Below, piece by piece: positions 63,601 to 64,000 of a DNA stretch of 64,000 nucleotides. The position numbers and the translations under genes are program-made. The stretch lies in NCBI GenBank assembly GCA_903813345.2, contig CAIIXF020000005.1, forward strand, positions 32,121,375 to 32,185,374, written 5' to 3'. Each line of letters begins with the position of its first letter. The stretch's first letter is position 1. The notes under the pieces were generated by a model. The model was not told where the DNA came from and made no database searches. It was given only the letters and a program-made list of their open reading frames with translations. This DNA is from Owenia fusiformis (lineage: Eukaryota > Annelida > Polychaeta > Sabellida > Oweniidae).

Positions 63601-64000
63601 GAGTGGAGCCCGCCTAGAGACTGTGTTAACAGCTCTAATAAACTAACACTTCAATGTGCTGATATTGGTGTGAAAGTTGTGATGAATAGAGACTAGTAAA
63701 ACAAACGGTTTCGCTCCAGACCTAACAGTGTCAACTTCACGTGCGTGGGCGTATTGCATAATACTCGAAATCGCCAATTGCCCAAAATACCTGTTAATGG
63801 TTCAAAGGTAAATGTAATATCAATTTATGCCACTAACTGATTAATCTACTAAAATTTTAATATACCTGTGAAAAGTACCACTTCTGTTATTCATAAGCTG
63901 TGTATTATGTCGTGATATGTTATTGGACTTTTCTATATTTAATTATTTATCAACGGGGTGTCACGATTTATTAAGACGTGCAACAAGCGGTTTGTCGTTA
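60604..64000. other. 5' flank of the P450, no gene recognised
   Basis: Contains the P450 promoter by position but no motif could be assigned with confidence. A 74-codon minus frame at 63067-63291 has no recognised relative. Confidence 0.4.

Overview
The window is AT-rich, intron-rich animal DNA with GT-AG introns and a very high load of short non-autonomous transposons and tandem repeats. It looks like a marine invertebrate. A CYP7/CYP8-type P450 beside a canonical PCTAIRE kinase fits a deuterostome (hemichordate, echinoderm, amphioxus) or a lophotrochozoan better than an ecdysozoan, but the species cannot be fixed from sequence alone.

Two protein-coding genes are well supported, arranged tail to tail. 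On the + strand, a CDK16/17/18 (PCTAIRE kinase) orthologue runs from an initiator exon at 9.9 kb to a stop at 48566. It has 14 coding exons whose phases all join into a 467-residue protein with every catalytic motif intact. A second, phase-compatible initiator exon at 25.9 kb probably gives an alternative N-terminus. On the - strand, a CYP7/CYP8/CYP39-like cytochrome P450 runs from an ATG at 60547 to a stop at 57033. It has four coding exons and encodes 483 residues, with an N-terminal membrane anchor, an ExxR motif and an unusual heme-cysteine loop.

Layout: 1-9.8 kb is 5' flank or upstream intron with several satellites and small inverted-repeat elements. 10.0-37.7 kb is the giant first intron. 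It holds a three-deep nest of Helitron-like elements (10.96-15.24 kb), a 1.7 kb TIR element (22.9-24.6 kb), several copies of a TGTCACC family (one swollen to 3.5 kb by an internal satellite at 30.3-33.8 kb), and a recent 825 bp TIR element with a matching empty site. 37.7-48.6 kb carries the kinase exons, with a hAT relic in one intron and a minisatellite grown out of an exon end in another. 48.6-56.7 kb is intergenic, with a 1.5 kb minisatellite and a 95 bp-arm foldback. 56.7-60.6 kb is the P450. 60.6-64 kb shows no recognisable gene.

The two genes have no obvious functional link. The kinase is a cyclin-Y-type signalling CDK and the P450 is an ER sterol/lipid-type oxygenase. The most unusual content is in the repeats: two families with different ends share the same architecture and a homologous AGGTCA-rich internal module. 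All coordinates come from reading by eye; no alignment or database search was run.
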